From the NCBI GenBank assembly GCA_900660155.1, contig CABFPE010000217.1, positions 1,007,081-1,071,080 of the forward strand: 64,000 bases of DNA, given 5' to 3'. The DNA comes from Hofstenia miamia (lineage: Eukaryota > Xenacoelomorpha > Acoela > Hofsteniidae). Positions 50,305 through 63,200 of the stretch are shown here, piece after piece. How positions within the stretch are numbered: position 1 is the stretch's first letter; each line of letters begins with the position of its first letter. The notes under the pieces are model-generated. The model made no database searches and had not been told where the DNA came from. It was given only the letters and a program-made list of their open reading frames with translations. A program made the translations under genes and the position numbers.

Positions 50305-50495
50305 AGCATCAGCATTGATTATTGCATTCAGTATTCTAATACTTGTTTTGTACATTTCTGTCAAGTTATTTTTAAATATATACTTCCAATTTCAATTTTA
50401 CTTTTAAATATGAAACATCAGTGTTAATTAGTGTACACTGTTTGGTAATCTTGTTTTTGTCAAATACTGTTGAGTTAATTTTAAATATAAAACTG
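50305..50495. repeat. diverged tandem duplication, about 95-bp unit
   Basis: Two adjacent segments share the order TCAGYRTTRATTA, then CTTGTTTTTGTCAA-like, then GTTRATTTTAAATATA, with many substitutions. An old local duplication in AT-rich DNA. Confidence 0.5.
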
Positions 50496-50639
50496 CATAA
50501 AACAATTTACAAATCAAATAATCAATCATAACCATGTGTTTACAATTTAATTATTATTACATTTTAGTCTTAGTTACTTCTGTCTTTTCTCTCACTTTGA
50601 CCACACATGGTTATTTGATGGATTATGCCACACTGTTAT

Positions 50640-51520
50640 CACCAACAAAGAAGCAAAAAGGGGGACAGGGAGTAAATGTAATGATTCCTCAGTAAAGGTG
50701 TTACTGTATTCCCTAAAATGCAATCAAAATGAAAAGGCACCTTAATTAGAAATCACACAAAGTGTCACCAAGGGCAAAGAAAAAGAAACATGGTCAATAC
50801 CAGAAGCAAAAACTTAAGGAACAAGAAATTTAAAAACCCCAGCATCAAATAACCCAACAAAAAATGCAATCAGTGCCCCCTTGATACACCAATAGAGTCT
50901 CATCCAAATTACCAACACTGGAACTGATGGCACAATCACCAGAGGAAATCATACTCACATCTCAGAGACCCCCACTATCACCAGTAACATCAATAGATAT
51001 AGGAGAATTGTGAGATACTGAAAAAGACTGTGAGTTGAAAATCTGTGCTAAAGGTCCAATTTAAAGGTGAGCACAAGTTAATAAAATCACAAATTTGACT
51101 TTAAATGCATCAAACTTTAACAGATCATGATGAAGACATCCAGAAACAAATTGAACATTTACAAGAGCAACATAAGAGAGAACTTGAAGCAAGAAATGAG
51201 GAAATATGTGAATTGCATGAATATCACAAAAACCAGAAAATATGAGAAAAATAGTTAAAGGAAGTGAAGGGAAAGCTGCAAAATAAAACAGATATGCTGC
51301 TCCAAGAGAATGAACTCCTCAAGGACAAAATCTGACTAAGGAAACTAGACAAGAAGAATGACAAAGGAAATCAAATGATGAGAAGCCATTAATCACAACC
51401 AGTGATTGAACCATACAGGATGAACCAGAGGCCCAGTAAGAGGGGGCCTTTAGTTATGATCAATTGGAAATTGACAAGGAAGAACAGCAACATTTTGAGG
51501 TTGTAACAACATTGTTTTAT
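50640..51520 (+). other. decayed coding remnant with coiled-coil-like stretch
   Basis: At about 51125-51245 the plus strand reads DEDIQKQIEHLQEQHKRELE and EARNEEICELHEYHKNQK, a heptad-like Glu/Lys/Leu-rich segment, followed by more of the same character (LLQENELLKDKI). It lies in several frames, so it is no longer coding. It could be part of a fossil mobile element or a dead host gene. Family unknown. Confidence 0.35.
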
Positions 51521-52497
51521 GTTCTCACATGATTGTTTAAGCATTACTTTTATATGCAAAATAAAATTTTATATTGCTAAGCTGTTCAAACATTGCATTT
51601 AAACAAACACAAGCCCAACAAAGGGCTGACCACTGTCTTTGAGATACTGTTAAGCACATTCTATACAAATATTTGTTAAAGATTTAAATGAATGTCTTGT
51701 ATATAAATGATAACAATGAGCATAAGAATCTGCCAAATTTAACAAAAATTTAAAACTCTAAAATTAAGCACAATTTTGTAATAGTACTTTCTTAAGTTGT
51801 GAAAAATCTCTTCAGCTCAATTGTAACTTATGTTATTTAACAGTCAATATCAAGGTGTCCAAATATTCATGAATAAATTATTTTGAAAATTCACTTATCT
51901 GGTATATTATAATTTAAATGAAATTAAAAATTTCAAAAAAGGTTTTGCAAATCCTTTTTTTTATAAAAGGATCTAGTAATAAAAAAAACAAAATGGGTTG
52001 TTATTATGATGTTAGTGGTTGCTGCAACAACCAAAAGTATGAAACAACTATAAACAACATAAAAACAACCAAAATTGTTATCTGGGAATATATGTTCAAA
52101 TACAGCAATGATGTTTTTCCCCATGAATACCTGCAATATTAATATTAGAGTATATTAGATCCTTAACATGTTTATGTGTAGTTTGATTTTTTGTTAAATT
52201 AAATCATCACTGAATTAGTAAAATGATTTGATTTTAATAAAATTTTACATTGCTCTTTGTTTTTGTAATGCAAGGAACAAATTTTTTTGCATTATTAGTA
52301 TTAGCATAAGTACTATTAGTATTTCATAAATTTAAATTTATTTATATTTGTATTTGAAAAATTTTTTGCATGGACAACTAGTTTAATTATTTCATTGCAA
52401 TATTCAAGATAGCATTTAGATATATTTGCAAAATATATGTTTTTAAAGATAAGTGTATATTAGTGTTAATATAACTTCTTATAGTAAACCATTGAAC

Positions 52498-52555
52498 AAT
52501 GGTGAAATGGTATTACATTCACTTCAGTGTGATTGCTGGTTCAAGTCTAGCTTGA
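52498..52555 (+). other. tRNA-like / SINE-head-like segment, degenerate
   Basis: AATGGTGAAATGG resembles an internal A box, and GGTTCAAGTC, 40 bases later, resembles a B box at tRNA-like spacing. I could not fold a complete cloverleaf or find acceptor-stem pairing. A SINE head or a dead tRNA are both possible, as is chance. Confidence 0.25.
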
Positions 52556-55500
52556 TCAATATATTGATTAAAAATCATGATCTTCAATATCATAATTAAT
52601 TGATATTCATAATATTTGTTAGGATTTTGCCTATATTATTCTGTAAAAACAGACTTTCTGTATATACAGATATGTTAATTACACCACAAATCTGCATATA
52701 TTGTATACATAATTTTTAATGTGAAAAATTTCAAATAGTTTGTTCCATATATAAAGTCAATATATAAAATCAATTACACTAGGAATAGTGGGTTGCAAAA
52801 TGTTCATATTTAAGTAAAGTTTAATTGTTTTCAGCTGAAAATCAATTGGATTACTCTTATTAGGGACAGCTTTTGAGAGTAATATTAAATATTTTGTCAA
52901 AATAATATTTTAATCTTGATTGACCTTCTGGGCCCAATGTTTCTTTAACATGATATGCAATAAATAATTATGGAATATTACTTCTTTTTGATGAATGTTT
53001 GATGTAAGTTCTAAAATGGTATTTTCAAAAATCCGCTTTTTTTGTTGCCCACCTAGAATTTTTGCAACTAACTGCCATCTGGAGTTGCTTATCATGAAAC
53101 TTCATATATAAATCACTTCAATAAATGAATTTTACAAACAGATAAACTTGATATCTTCCAAAAACATTTAACTTCAGTTGGAGTTTGCTCATCACTATGC
53201 TGGTAAAGCCATGTCACAAAAGATCATGCTTGTAACCACCTGCATTCCCAACACATCCATGACACATTGCTGAAAAAATTCCATTGTCTGCTTCATCTAT
53301 TTCTGCCACACATACAGGTGGAGAATTAATTTTATGTTCAGGCATAATTAATCACTGTACAGTTCACATTCCTGCATCCCACTGTAATTCCATGTTGCAT
53401 ATGCGGGGATCACCATAATGGCTGTGGGTAGAACAGAACAATTTCTGATTTGTGACTACAGGCAAACTCAAAACTGGTGATATTGAAAATAAGATTAGTC
53501 ATCTGAGTCTGAATTTTCCCTAAATATGTAAAACCATTCCATCTTGTCACCATCTTTTTGTGATTTTCACACTAAGATATTAAAATAAGAGTAATTTCAA
53601 AAAAATATAATTTTGAGGAATCTCTTCTATGGCAATGAATTTAGTTTTCAAAATATGTCTATAATGCAAAGAAAAAAATTTCTTCTGCTTTACTTTCAGG
53701 TTTTTTCAATTAACACTTCACAAATTTCAGCAGAGATTCTAGATTCCTCTCAAAATCTTAAATCAAATAAATAATCTGCAAAATGGGGGATTTTCACTAA
53801 AATTTAAACTTAAATATTTTTATCCAACAATGTTTAGGTCAGGGTTTTTGAGTTGAGTTCGAGTTTTTACGTTTTGAGTATGAGTTCAAGTAATTTTTTA
53901 AATGAAATTCTGAGTTCAATCGAATTTTTTTCTAATTCCGAGTTTTTTAGGGTAAAAAAATTTATTTTACAATAATTCTAAGCTAAAAAAAGTGTTTGTG
54001 ATTGGTAAGAAAATTGATATTTAAGAAAATTTAATTTTGACACTATTTTCAAGTGGATTTTCAAATGAGTTTGAGTTTGAGTTTTGATGATTTCTCTTCC
54101 TACCTTTCTGAACACATAATCCTTATTTTGTAAAATGAATATAAACAAAAATTTAATAATAGTCCATTTTCACAAGAGTGCTCTGACTTATTTTCTTGGC
54201 CATAGCATGCCACTCCTGGTCTTTAGTGCATGTTTTCAATAGAGTGCTCCAGCCATAATGGATGGCAGTGTGTTTTCATGGGGCTGAGAGAATTAATCAT
54301 TGCATGCTTAATTTTAGAGTGATGATTTTCTGCTCTGAAAACAGCATGATGAGGTATTGTAGTAAACTTGTGAATGAAAATCCGCTAATAATATGTTAGG
54401 ATAAAATTTGGATCACTCACATGGAAATACATGATCACTCTGAATAATTGTAACCAATAAAATAGTGCAACACATTTCAGAGCACTATTTTGAAATTTCA
54501 AACATTGTTGCTGTGGTAACTGGGTAGAATTTTGGGCTTAGTGTGCTCATGAAAATGCACTTTAAATTTCTGGGAAGACAAAATATAGTGACATCAGCCA
54601 ACAAGAAAGAGACAATGTATTTCTGCATTATTTTTAAAGAATTTAAACTAGATTAAAAGTTTCGGCTAAAAATATTTATAGTTAAATTTTAGTGAAATTG
54701 CTCTATTCTAGACAGAAACTAACCACTTTTCAATTTACAATTGCTACATTGGCAAAACTTTCTTACAAATTTGTACAATAAAGACATATTTAGTAAATGT
54801 AACAATTTATTGAAAGAAATTGAAATACAATTTTTGCAAAATAAATAAGTTTCTTTTGATTTATAGAGACTTTATGTATTTTTTTTAATTAGGAATATAT
54901 GATTTTGTTGTCTACGGCTTGATATTCTGGAATCAACTTGTAGTTTGAAAGCAAATTTGGCTTAAAATACTGTGCAATATTAATATAAAAATTTATAACC
55001 TTTATTTTTAGATAATTATAATTGATTATTAACGTGGCAAATGTCTTTTTTGGAGTATCGTATCGATACAGATTTACGACGTGCTGGAATTTACATATGT
55101 CTACTAGTCTGCTTAGTATTTAATTATTTTTCTTTGAGAATTTTGGATATCATATTATCTGGACAATAAAGTCTGTCCCTATCAATTAAATGAATAATTG
55201 AAAATATATAAAATGCGTTACACAACGATTTTTTTAATTCGATTAAAATTGAATGTCCATTAAGAGTTGAGCTGAGTATAGTCATTATAATCCCTAAATT
55301 ATTATTTAGATAAATGTTAAATATGTGAATTTTGAAGCATGGAATAATAATATAATATATTATGAATAAGAACAAAATATATATAATCATGATAACTCCA
55401 AACATATGACATTGCATTTTCTTCAACTTCAAGTGTGTGTTTATGCCCTGACCCGAATTGCTATTATGTAGATCAAGGCAGTTAGACTACGCGTTGAAGA

Positions 55501-55566
55501 TATTTGTGTCATCAAGCAATACATTCTTGCTTGTAAATTGAACGAATGATTCTAACTGCTATATTT
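52556..55566. other. unassigned sequence with simple repeats
   Basis: No gene. About 53840-54080 is a degenerate GAGTT/TTTGAG tract. Around 54160-54560 a motif near TGCATTTTCA...GAGTGCTC recurs three or four times in both orientations, perhaps an old MITE. CpG is nearly absent up to 53033 and reappears gradually to about 55.0 kb. Confidence 0.45.
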
Positions 55567-56035
55567 ACGCACACACACACATACATATGTCTTATATAAA
55601 ACCTCAAATTAAAACAACTAACTACTATTTACAAATATTGGAATTTGATGTTTTACAACTTGATCTGGGCAACACCAACCAGTCTAGCATTGCTACATGT
55701 CGCGCCAGACAAGGCTAGAGATGTTTTTTCCAACTTCCTCATCTGTAGTTGGGTATGTTGGCTTGCGATTCAGATTGACGTCAAGGTTGGATTACCTGAC
55801 TTACTTACACTCAGTCTTTCTGTAACTAACTAGCTGAATTATTCCATTATGGTTGCATAACTAAGAGAAGTCTTCTTGGATTTTGTAAAACGAACTAACT
55901 CTAATAACTATGCTGTTTACACACACAAATTGACTTATATACAAGCTTCAAATTATAACAAGTAACTATTTACAAATATTGAAATCGAATATTAAAACAA
56001 CCTGGTCTGGCGTTACCAAGCAGTCTACCGATGTT
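55567..56035. repeat. diverged direct duplication, about 120-bp segments
   Basis: Segments 55567-55685 and 55918-56035 share an (AC)n start, a CTTATATAMAASCTTCAAATT-like portion, TATTTACAAATATTG and a CTGG...ACCAASCAGTCTA end, with the same order and spacing. Confidence 0.7.
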
Positions 56036-57281
56036 CACCATCATCTCCTGAAAGATATTGATTTTATTTTTTTAATTCATCCAAAATTTTATGTTCATTA
56101 AAAACAATGCAATAAATATTTAATACTTATATCTGCTAAATACACCTTATTTTAAGTCAATTATATTCAATGATTCATCATTTTCTGCTAACAGGAAAAC
56201 AATTGCAAACAGTTAAGCCTCATTAGATTTTCATTTATCAAAATATTAAATGATTCGTTAGTTGAATATAGTCACCCAAACATAGACAGTGACGGGTTTT
56301 TCAAATGACCCTATCTTCGTTGCCCGATCCAATGATACACACCATTGTGTCCATGTTTTCGGAGTGTTAAGAAATGTGCAAATCTTTAGATTTTGACGGA
56401 ATGGTGAACCTATAGATTTTCTGCGGGTGGAGACTATTTTGTGGTTCATTTCTGTTAGTGAAGTGATGAAATTAGCTGCAATTTAGTAGAGTACATTGTT
56501 GGGTTGTTGGGCTCCCTTTTTCATTTTTAATAAATGTAACTTAAGCTAATTCGGTTTTGTTTTGAATCGCCATCTGTTCTAATGTAAGTAATTTGATACC
56601 CACAGAATTCTTTTCGTGCGACAATATTTCAATTATCAACTGTGTGATTTTCTTCAACAGCAATAGTATTTCCTCATTGTGAGACGGACTGCAGCACAAG
56701 CATCAAGAATAGAATAATAAAGGACAAAAAAAATGAAAAATAGCATATAATTACTCTTTCTAAAATGCATAGTACTGGTTTATTTGTAGGAGTGTGTCTA
56801 AGTGCAAGAAATTGTGCAGTACTTTTACGATTTTTAACTTGTTTTATAGAAATAAAAATTTTTTGAAAAATTTATATTTGCTTATTGTTTTTCAACAATA
56901 ATTTAATTCGCGCTAAGTTTAAAGGATTTTATCTGTAAATGTTATTTGCCATTTTATTCTATATACTAATTATATTCTGGTTCATTTCTTCAAAAAATAG
57001 GTTATTTATTACCGTTTATTTCAATGATTATTTATTATTGTAATTTCCTACTGTTTTATAGCCTGGAAAGTTCGTTTTCACCATGTGTATTAGTTATATT
57101 CGAAAATTATTAATTTAAACATTTTATGAATTTTTATTGCAAACAAATTCAATTACTTTTCAATGAATTATCATCCCAAAGTATACTTACTGATTTAATT
57201 TATTACACTTGCTTATTACAAATTTTATAATTTGTTTATTTTTAACGATTTTAGTTCTTCAGTTGTTGCAGACCATAATAA
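56036..57281. other. upstream region of headcase gene
   Basis: AT-rich. Candidate acceptor-like motifs (ATTTTAG, CTTCAG, TTGCAG) lie within 35 bases before the headcase ATG, so a spliced or trans-spliced 5' UTR is possible. No core promoter recognised. Confidence 0.4.
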
Positions 57282-60200
57282 ATGTCCGTTCGACGAAGGA
57301 CGAAGTCCGAGTCTAGCTTAAAAAACGGGATTACTCTCCCACCTTTAGAAGAAAATCAGGTCTATTGTTCTATACCTAGGTAATGCTTTAACAAAATTTT
57401 TATTCATCTTATACATATACTTCTCGTTTAATATACAGCTTTAATTCATTGGGGAAGTTTGTGGAAACACAGCCTTTTTCATTAATTAATTCCTAAATAC
57501 GCATTAGTAAAAACGTGATCATCTGATGCTGCTACTAAGAAATTTTTAGCTATCAATTTATTAGATACGTAAGTATATTTACAAGAGATCCCATCGAAAC
57601 ACGTTTTTAGCGTTGAATATTTTAGAGCATTTTGGTCAATTTAAATTTTTTTTCTCTATTTTGTAATATGGGTATCGTGTGATTGGCATTGATATTGTTT
57701 AAGCTTCTTGGAAGTGTGAACCTGTTGAAGGACTTGACGCACCGAGGGCTTTGTTGTATATTAGTAACATAAGTGCTACTGGAATATATTTGTTTCGGAG
57801 AGGGGAAATTAGCAAGTGTGCGTCCAGAATATATGAATGATACTATATCTTGTTTTGGTGAATTTATTTATGGTTCCAACAGCTTGTCTCTTCTCAGTGA
57901 TTTGCTTCAAGACATCAGTTGTTGAAAAAGTCATCAAAGACATTTTATAATAGCAAGTCTTCCTATGGTGGTATTGTTAGACTACTCATTAATTCTTGGC
58001 TTGCAAATTAGTGACGTTTCTAAGGAGGTGGGAACCCTCGTGAGGAGCTTTTGTCTCAAAAACAGAGATATGCAGTGTCCGCATCATAATGGTTAGGGTA
58101 AACACATTGCCAGGTTTTTGGTATTCTGTCGCATGCTAGATGCTATTTCAAATCGAGGTTTGTATCAGTTTTCAGTTCAAGGATAATGGATCAATTGATG
58201 ACAGACATCGCTTGAGAGGGGTGTTTGATTTCAGTTAGTATTCACCATCTTTAGAGAGCGTCGAATTTCAATAAATTTTGGTATCATTTAATTTGACAAT
58301 ATTGCGTAGAAATATTTTTACTGTTGTTTGATTGAAATATAAAATTGGTAATGTATAGCATGTCTTATTGTTAACAAACCATTGTAGCATGGTATTGGAT
58401 TTGTTTACCTAATCACTCTTTGTGGAAGGTCTTTGTGTTTTTCAATGTTTTCGACTATATCTTTTGTTATTAGCGCTGATGACAGACTAAAATTGTTGCC
58501 TACAGTTTTCTTATTGTCTGCATCAATTTTTGGAAATACCATTACATCTGTACGGCATGAGCTGTTCTTGTTCAAACAAATTGAAATGTTTTGCTCTCCT
58601 CACTTATATATAGTACACAATTTGGAAGGTTATGTGTAATTGTAGGCTCCGCCTTGATGGTCAGCATACCAATTATATTAAATATATCGTAAAACCTGTA
58701 ATTGAAGGATATGGCCTTCTATTTTTCAACCATCAATTTTTGATATTTTTAGGTCTATAAAAAATTGCTGGATAATGCTGTTTTGAGGAGTATTAGTGTT
58801 CGTGTGATTTCATGTGTGCGTGTGTGTGTGTGTGCATACTTACATACGTACGTACGTACCCGCGCGTATCTCCATCCTTGAAAGAGAAAAGTGGATAGCT
58901 GTCTCAGACACAAACCTGAGCGATCTATTTCAACCTCCTCGCTATGGTGGCCTTCTATTACAGGTGGCCTTCAATTACAGGTTTTACGGTAATTGGATTC
59001 CCTAAAAATGAATGTTCGAAGTGAAGACAACTAATTACTAATGGGGCTCTCGTTGAAATTTAAATTGATGGGACAAGCACCATATTGTTAACAAGAACTT
59101 AGGAGTATGGTATCTGCATTCTAAATTGACTTGTATAATTCTATTGCGCTGAACTCAGAATATTCATTAAGTTCAACTGATTCAATAAATGCAATAGTTA
59201 TAGATTATTGAACCGGCTGAAAATTATTTCATGAACGGGATGGCCCGGCCTTAATTGTTTTCACATCATTACTTCGATATTTTCGTTGAATGTTTCTGCT
59301 AACATTCTTATTCATTTTTACATATTTGAATTAGGCACTGTTCATCGAGATATTTACTATATGGCCGGTTTTTTATTTCGCACTTTGTACAAATGTCTTA
59401 TCCAAATTTCAAGCTTACAAAAATAATTCCCATTTCCAACGCTGTATTACAAATGAGCTGTATTTTTGTAATATTCATGAGATTAGCGGATTTATGTCAC
59501 AGAAATAAATGGTCGAAGACAATTGTCATGTTTATATTTTATTCTTGAATTTTCTGCTTTTTGGTATTTGCTTCTCAATTTACGTACAATTATATATTTT
59601 CATTGTTTCATGTTTAAGTTGGCTGATGTAGGACATACTTAATGTCCAAATCTACACGTATCTGTAGTTTTTTAGTTTATATCAAGCGCTTATTGGTTTT
59701 ATAGTTTAGGTTGAAATTATCCAAGGAAAACTACGATTTTTGTGCTTAATGCATAGTCAAATAAAATCATTCGTTCTCTTTGACTTAGAAACGACATCGC
59801 TCGACAAATGTAGTTCCAAAATTACGGAGATTGGAATGATAGCATTTCAGCCAAATGCATTGCCTACTTCTATGGAATCCACCGAAGGTCTTCCACGTGT
59901 TATGGATCAACTTTGCATCGTATTTAATCCAGCTCAAGCGATCACTTATGAATCGACTCTAGTGAGTAAGCTAGACAACTTAGAGATCGTGGCTGCAAAT
60001 AAACCTTATTTTGGGAAAGACGATGTTCAACTGGTTGAAATGTTCATAAATCGTCAAGATAAGCCAATTTGTTTGGTTGCTCACAGTGGATTATCATTTG
60101 ATTTTCCGATTTTCAAACGAATGCTGTCTAAATTCAAAACCACGTTTTTTCAAGATTTGGTCATATGTGATAGCTTATCATTTTTTAAATTTGTTTCAAA

Positions 60201-63200
60201 GCGGTTTACACAAGACGTCGTAGCACAGGGAAACGATGAATCGCGATATTTTTCAACACCTAAGAAATTGAGTCGAAGTCCGCCAGAATGTGACGTATCT
60301 CCGATAAAACAAGTTAAATTAAATTTGAGTTCGCAGGAGGAGGATTCTGGCGTATTTGACCTCACCAACAAATCTTCGCAATTAAGTGAAGAGGAATGGT
60401 CAAGTTGGGACGATGCCGAGATTGATGCAATGATGACTAAATTAGAGTCAAGTAGTGATTTCTCAATTTTAGAAGCTTCCGAGAAAAAGCAATCTAAATT
60501 TCAATCATTGTCCCTCGGCCATCTTTTTGAATGGCACTTTAAAGAGAAAATCCCAAGCCAACACAATGCTTTAGCTGATTGTAAAGCTCTTCTTCGTTTA
60601 CTTTTATTGCCTGAGTTTAAAAATCTTTTTGTAGATTGGACTAATAAGGGCCTTATTTGTCTAGATAAATCACTGCCGTATGAAGGATTAAGTATTTTTA
60701 AGCTTTTGTAAATGATTGTATATAATTCTTATCGTGTTGTACAAAGTTGTAAACATTGAATATTAAAAATATGATTTGTGTCGGCTTTATATTAAATGCC
60801 TTTTCTGTACATTCGACTGTACCTGATTTTAGGCATTGCAACAATGGACACGTAATAGATTTGGATCAACGTGAGGAATCAGCGAGGCTCTCATGTACTA
60901 ATACACAATGTGATCAAAGTCATTTAATTCATCAGTCTTGTTTGAAGGCATGGGAAGATGAACTTATCACAATTTTGCGTGCCACCAGCCGAGCTCGTAG
61001 TTGGCCAGAAAAGCAGTGCCGCACTAACCTATGGACCAAGAAGGGTAAATGCCTTTTCTTGTTCTTGAACATAATTTTATGTACGATTATAATCAATTGA
61101 CAAGCCGATCTTATTTAAGTATAAGAACTTTCAATGAATTTGGGGAATTTACTAGTTCTATATTATAGAATCTACTCACTGTTTCTCGTATTATTTTACA
61201 TTCACATGATTTTGAGGAAATCATTAATGAATTTCCATCTACGTCATTTATTCAACTCATGTGTATGGTTTATGGTTTTATAATTTTTGGAAAAAATTAC
61301 TGTAAAACACATTATTTCAATTTTCTTAAGTTTAGTTCAAATTTTTTTCGCAGCAGGATTTTCTTGGCTGCTAAAGATTTTGACATTGGTAGGAATGCTA
61401 GCTGATGATTATGCACGTATAAGGTAATTTTGACAATTCAATGATTTCTAAACTCTGATAAGTGATAAGTAACCATTTTTTAATTTGTTCCTGTAATTCA
61501 GTTTTTTCCCGAACCTGTTCGTTTTTCTTAGCAACAATTGCGAGACATTTGAGCAGCTGAATAGATTTTAGCCGCGTTGTTTCCCACTGTTTCGGACAAA
61601 TTTATATCGCTTTGTAATCAAATGGGTACTGATTTTACCTGAAATTTTATACAAATTGGACCATGCAATTAGGTTATGAACTGGTGTATAAATCATGCCT
61701 ATGCAAGTGTAAGAATGGCTATATCAAAAAAGACATAATGGAGGCACCTTCTTTGGAAAATGGTTTTGAAGAACAAAAGAAGGGTAGAAGAAGGCAACGC
61801 AAAGAAAGGCCTACATCTCTCAAGCCCATTCCTTCTCTTCTTCCGGGTATATATTTTTTATTGAAAATTGGAATTTTTACGATTTTTATACCATCTAATA
61901 TTTTTTTAGTTCATGGTCGAAGTCCTGGAATGAAGACTTCTAACTCATTTGGAGAGTCTTCATCCTATAGTAGTTCACTAGATTCTTTATCCTCGCCATG
62001 TGGTTCTTCTGCTCGAAGAATACAATCTTCAGATAAAACCACACCAGTCACCTTCCCTCGACGATCAGATTATCAAGTTTTTGAAGACTGCATCAGTAGA
62101 ACCAGGCACAATAATTTTCACGTCAAGGTCGATGATGATGGGCATGATGACCTCAAAACTTTAGTTCACTCAGTATTTGGAGTTCAACGGCAGAATTCTG
62201 TACGACATTTTCAATTATTTGTAATAACTAATCTTTTATGATTTAGTAAGCCTTGCAAAAGCTGTTGACCTTTACGATAAACGTCATATTCTAATAAACT
62301 CTTAGAGACTAGTGTTCTATTTGGCATTAAAATATTAATATTACTTAATCATGTCCATTGTTAATCAGAATATGTATTTGTTTTGAACATATAGTCCGGG
62401 ACGGAATGAGGTCTGTTTATATATTATATGGATATATCTTATATATAATTCTACAAATCAATTATCCGTTTCACTTTTGTACATATAGAACCCATACTTA
62501 TGTATTATTGACTGCCTTTTTTAGTTACATTGTTTTTTGTAGGTGCAATGCATAGTTTGCTCATTGAGGTTGACCATCTACGACAGATATCCTTTACTAG
62601 ATGGTCTCTTTTTTCTTAGTCCTATCAAACATCATGAATGCTCTTTGGCTGTTACATTTTCTAAAAAGAAGGTATACATCATTTTTGTCATCACTGTTGA
62701 AGATACAGAACTTAAATAAAAGCTTTCTTTTTCTTAAGTCCTAATATTAATCTACCTTAAACTTGTAGAATGTACAAGTTACATTCATAATAGCTTTATT
62801 AATAGCTTAATAATAGCTATTATTACATAATAGCTTAATTTACTTTGTGGTATATTATTTCTCAAAATTTAGTAATTTAATTTGTTTTAAGCATTTTGAA
62901 ACAATTATTCGAGTAAGTTAGACTTAAGCATTGTTGTTATTAATGGAGTCTTTTATATTGATTTTACACAGAATTTGAACTAACATGTCCTGCACTTCTC
63001 ATAATTTCTTCTATGAACTTAATAGATTTGAAGCATGAACTGAAATAAATATAATATAGTCTTGAAATTTTCTCACTTCATGCTACTTTTGAAATATATT
63101 TAAAATTTAGTGAGTCCTATTTTAAACAACATGAAAAAGACTTTTTAGATGTTCTTGTCTGCAGTTTGCATTTACTGTTTGGAGAACAAGCGCCATAGTT

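Larger units (their letters stand above)
57380..60832 (+). other. headcase intron 1 (3,453 bases), host of a nested gene
   Basis: Donor CCTAG/GTAATG and acceptor CTGATTTTAG/G; it splits an Arg codon (AG + G). It contains a MITE (58688-58988) and the complete TREX-like gene (59749-60711). The remainder, 57380-58687 and 58989-59748, shows no other coding sequence. Confidence 0.85.

Noticed and set aside
59740-59748. TREX start at TTG 59740
   Set aside because: A standard ATG lies in frame nine bases downstream, close before the Exo I motif.
60771-61044. Headcase starting at ATG 60771 with a hydrophobic N-terminus
   Set aside because: This also closes the frame (395 aa), but the acceptor at 60832 fits exon 1 at 57282-57379 in phase and the joined sequence matches the family better. 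Kept as the main alternative.
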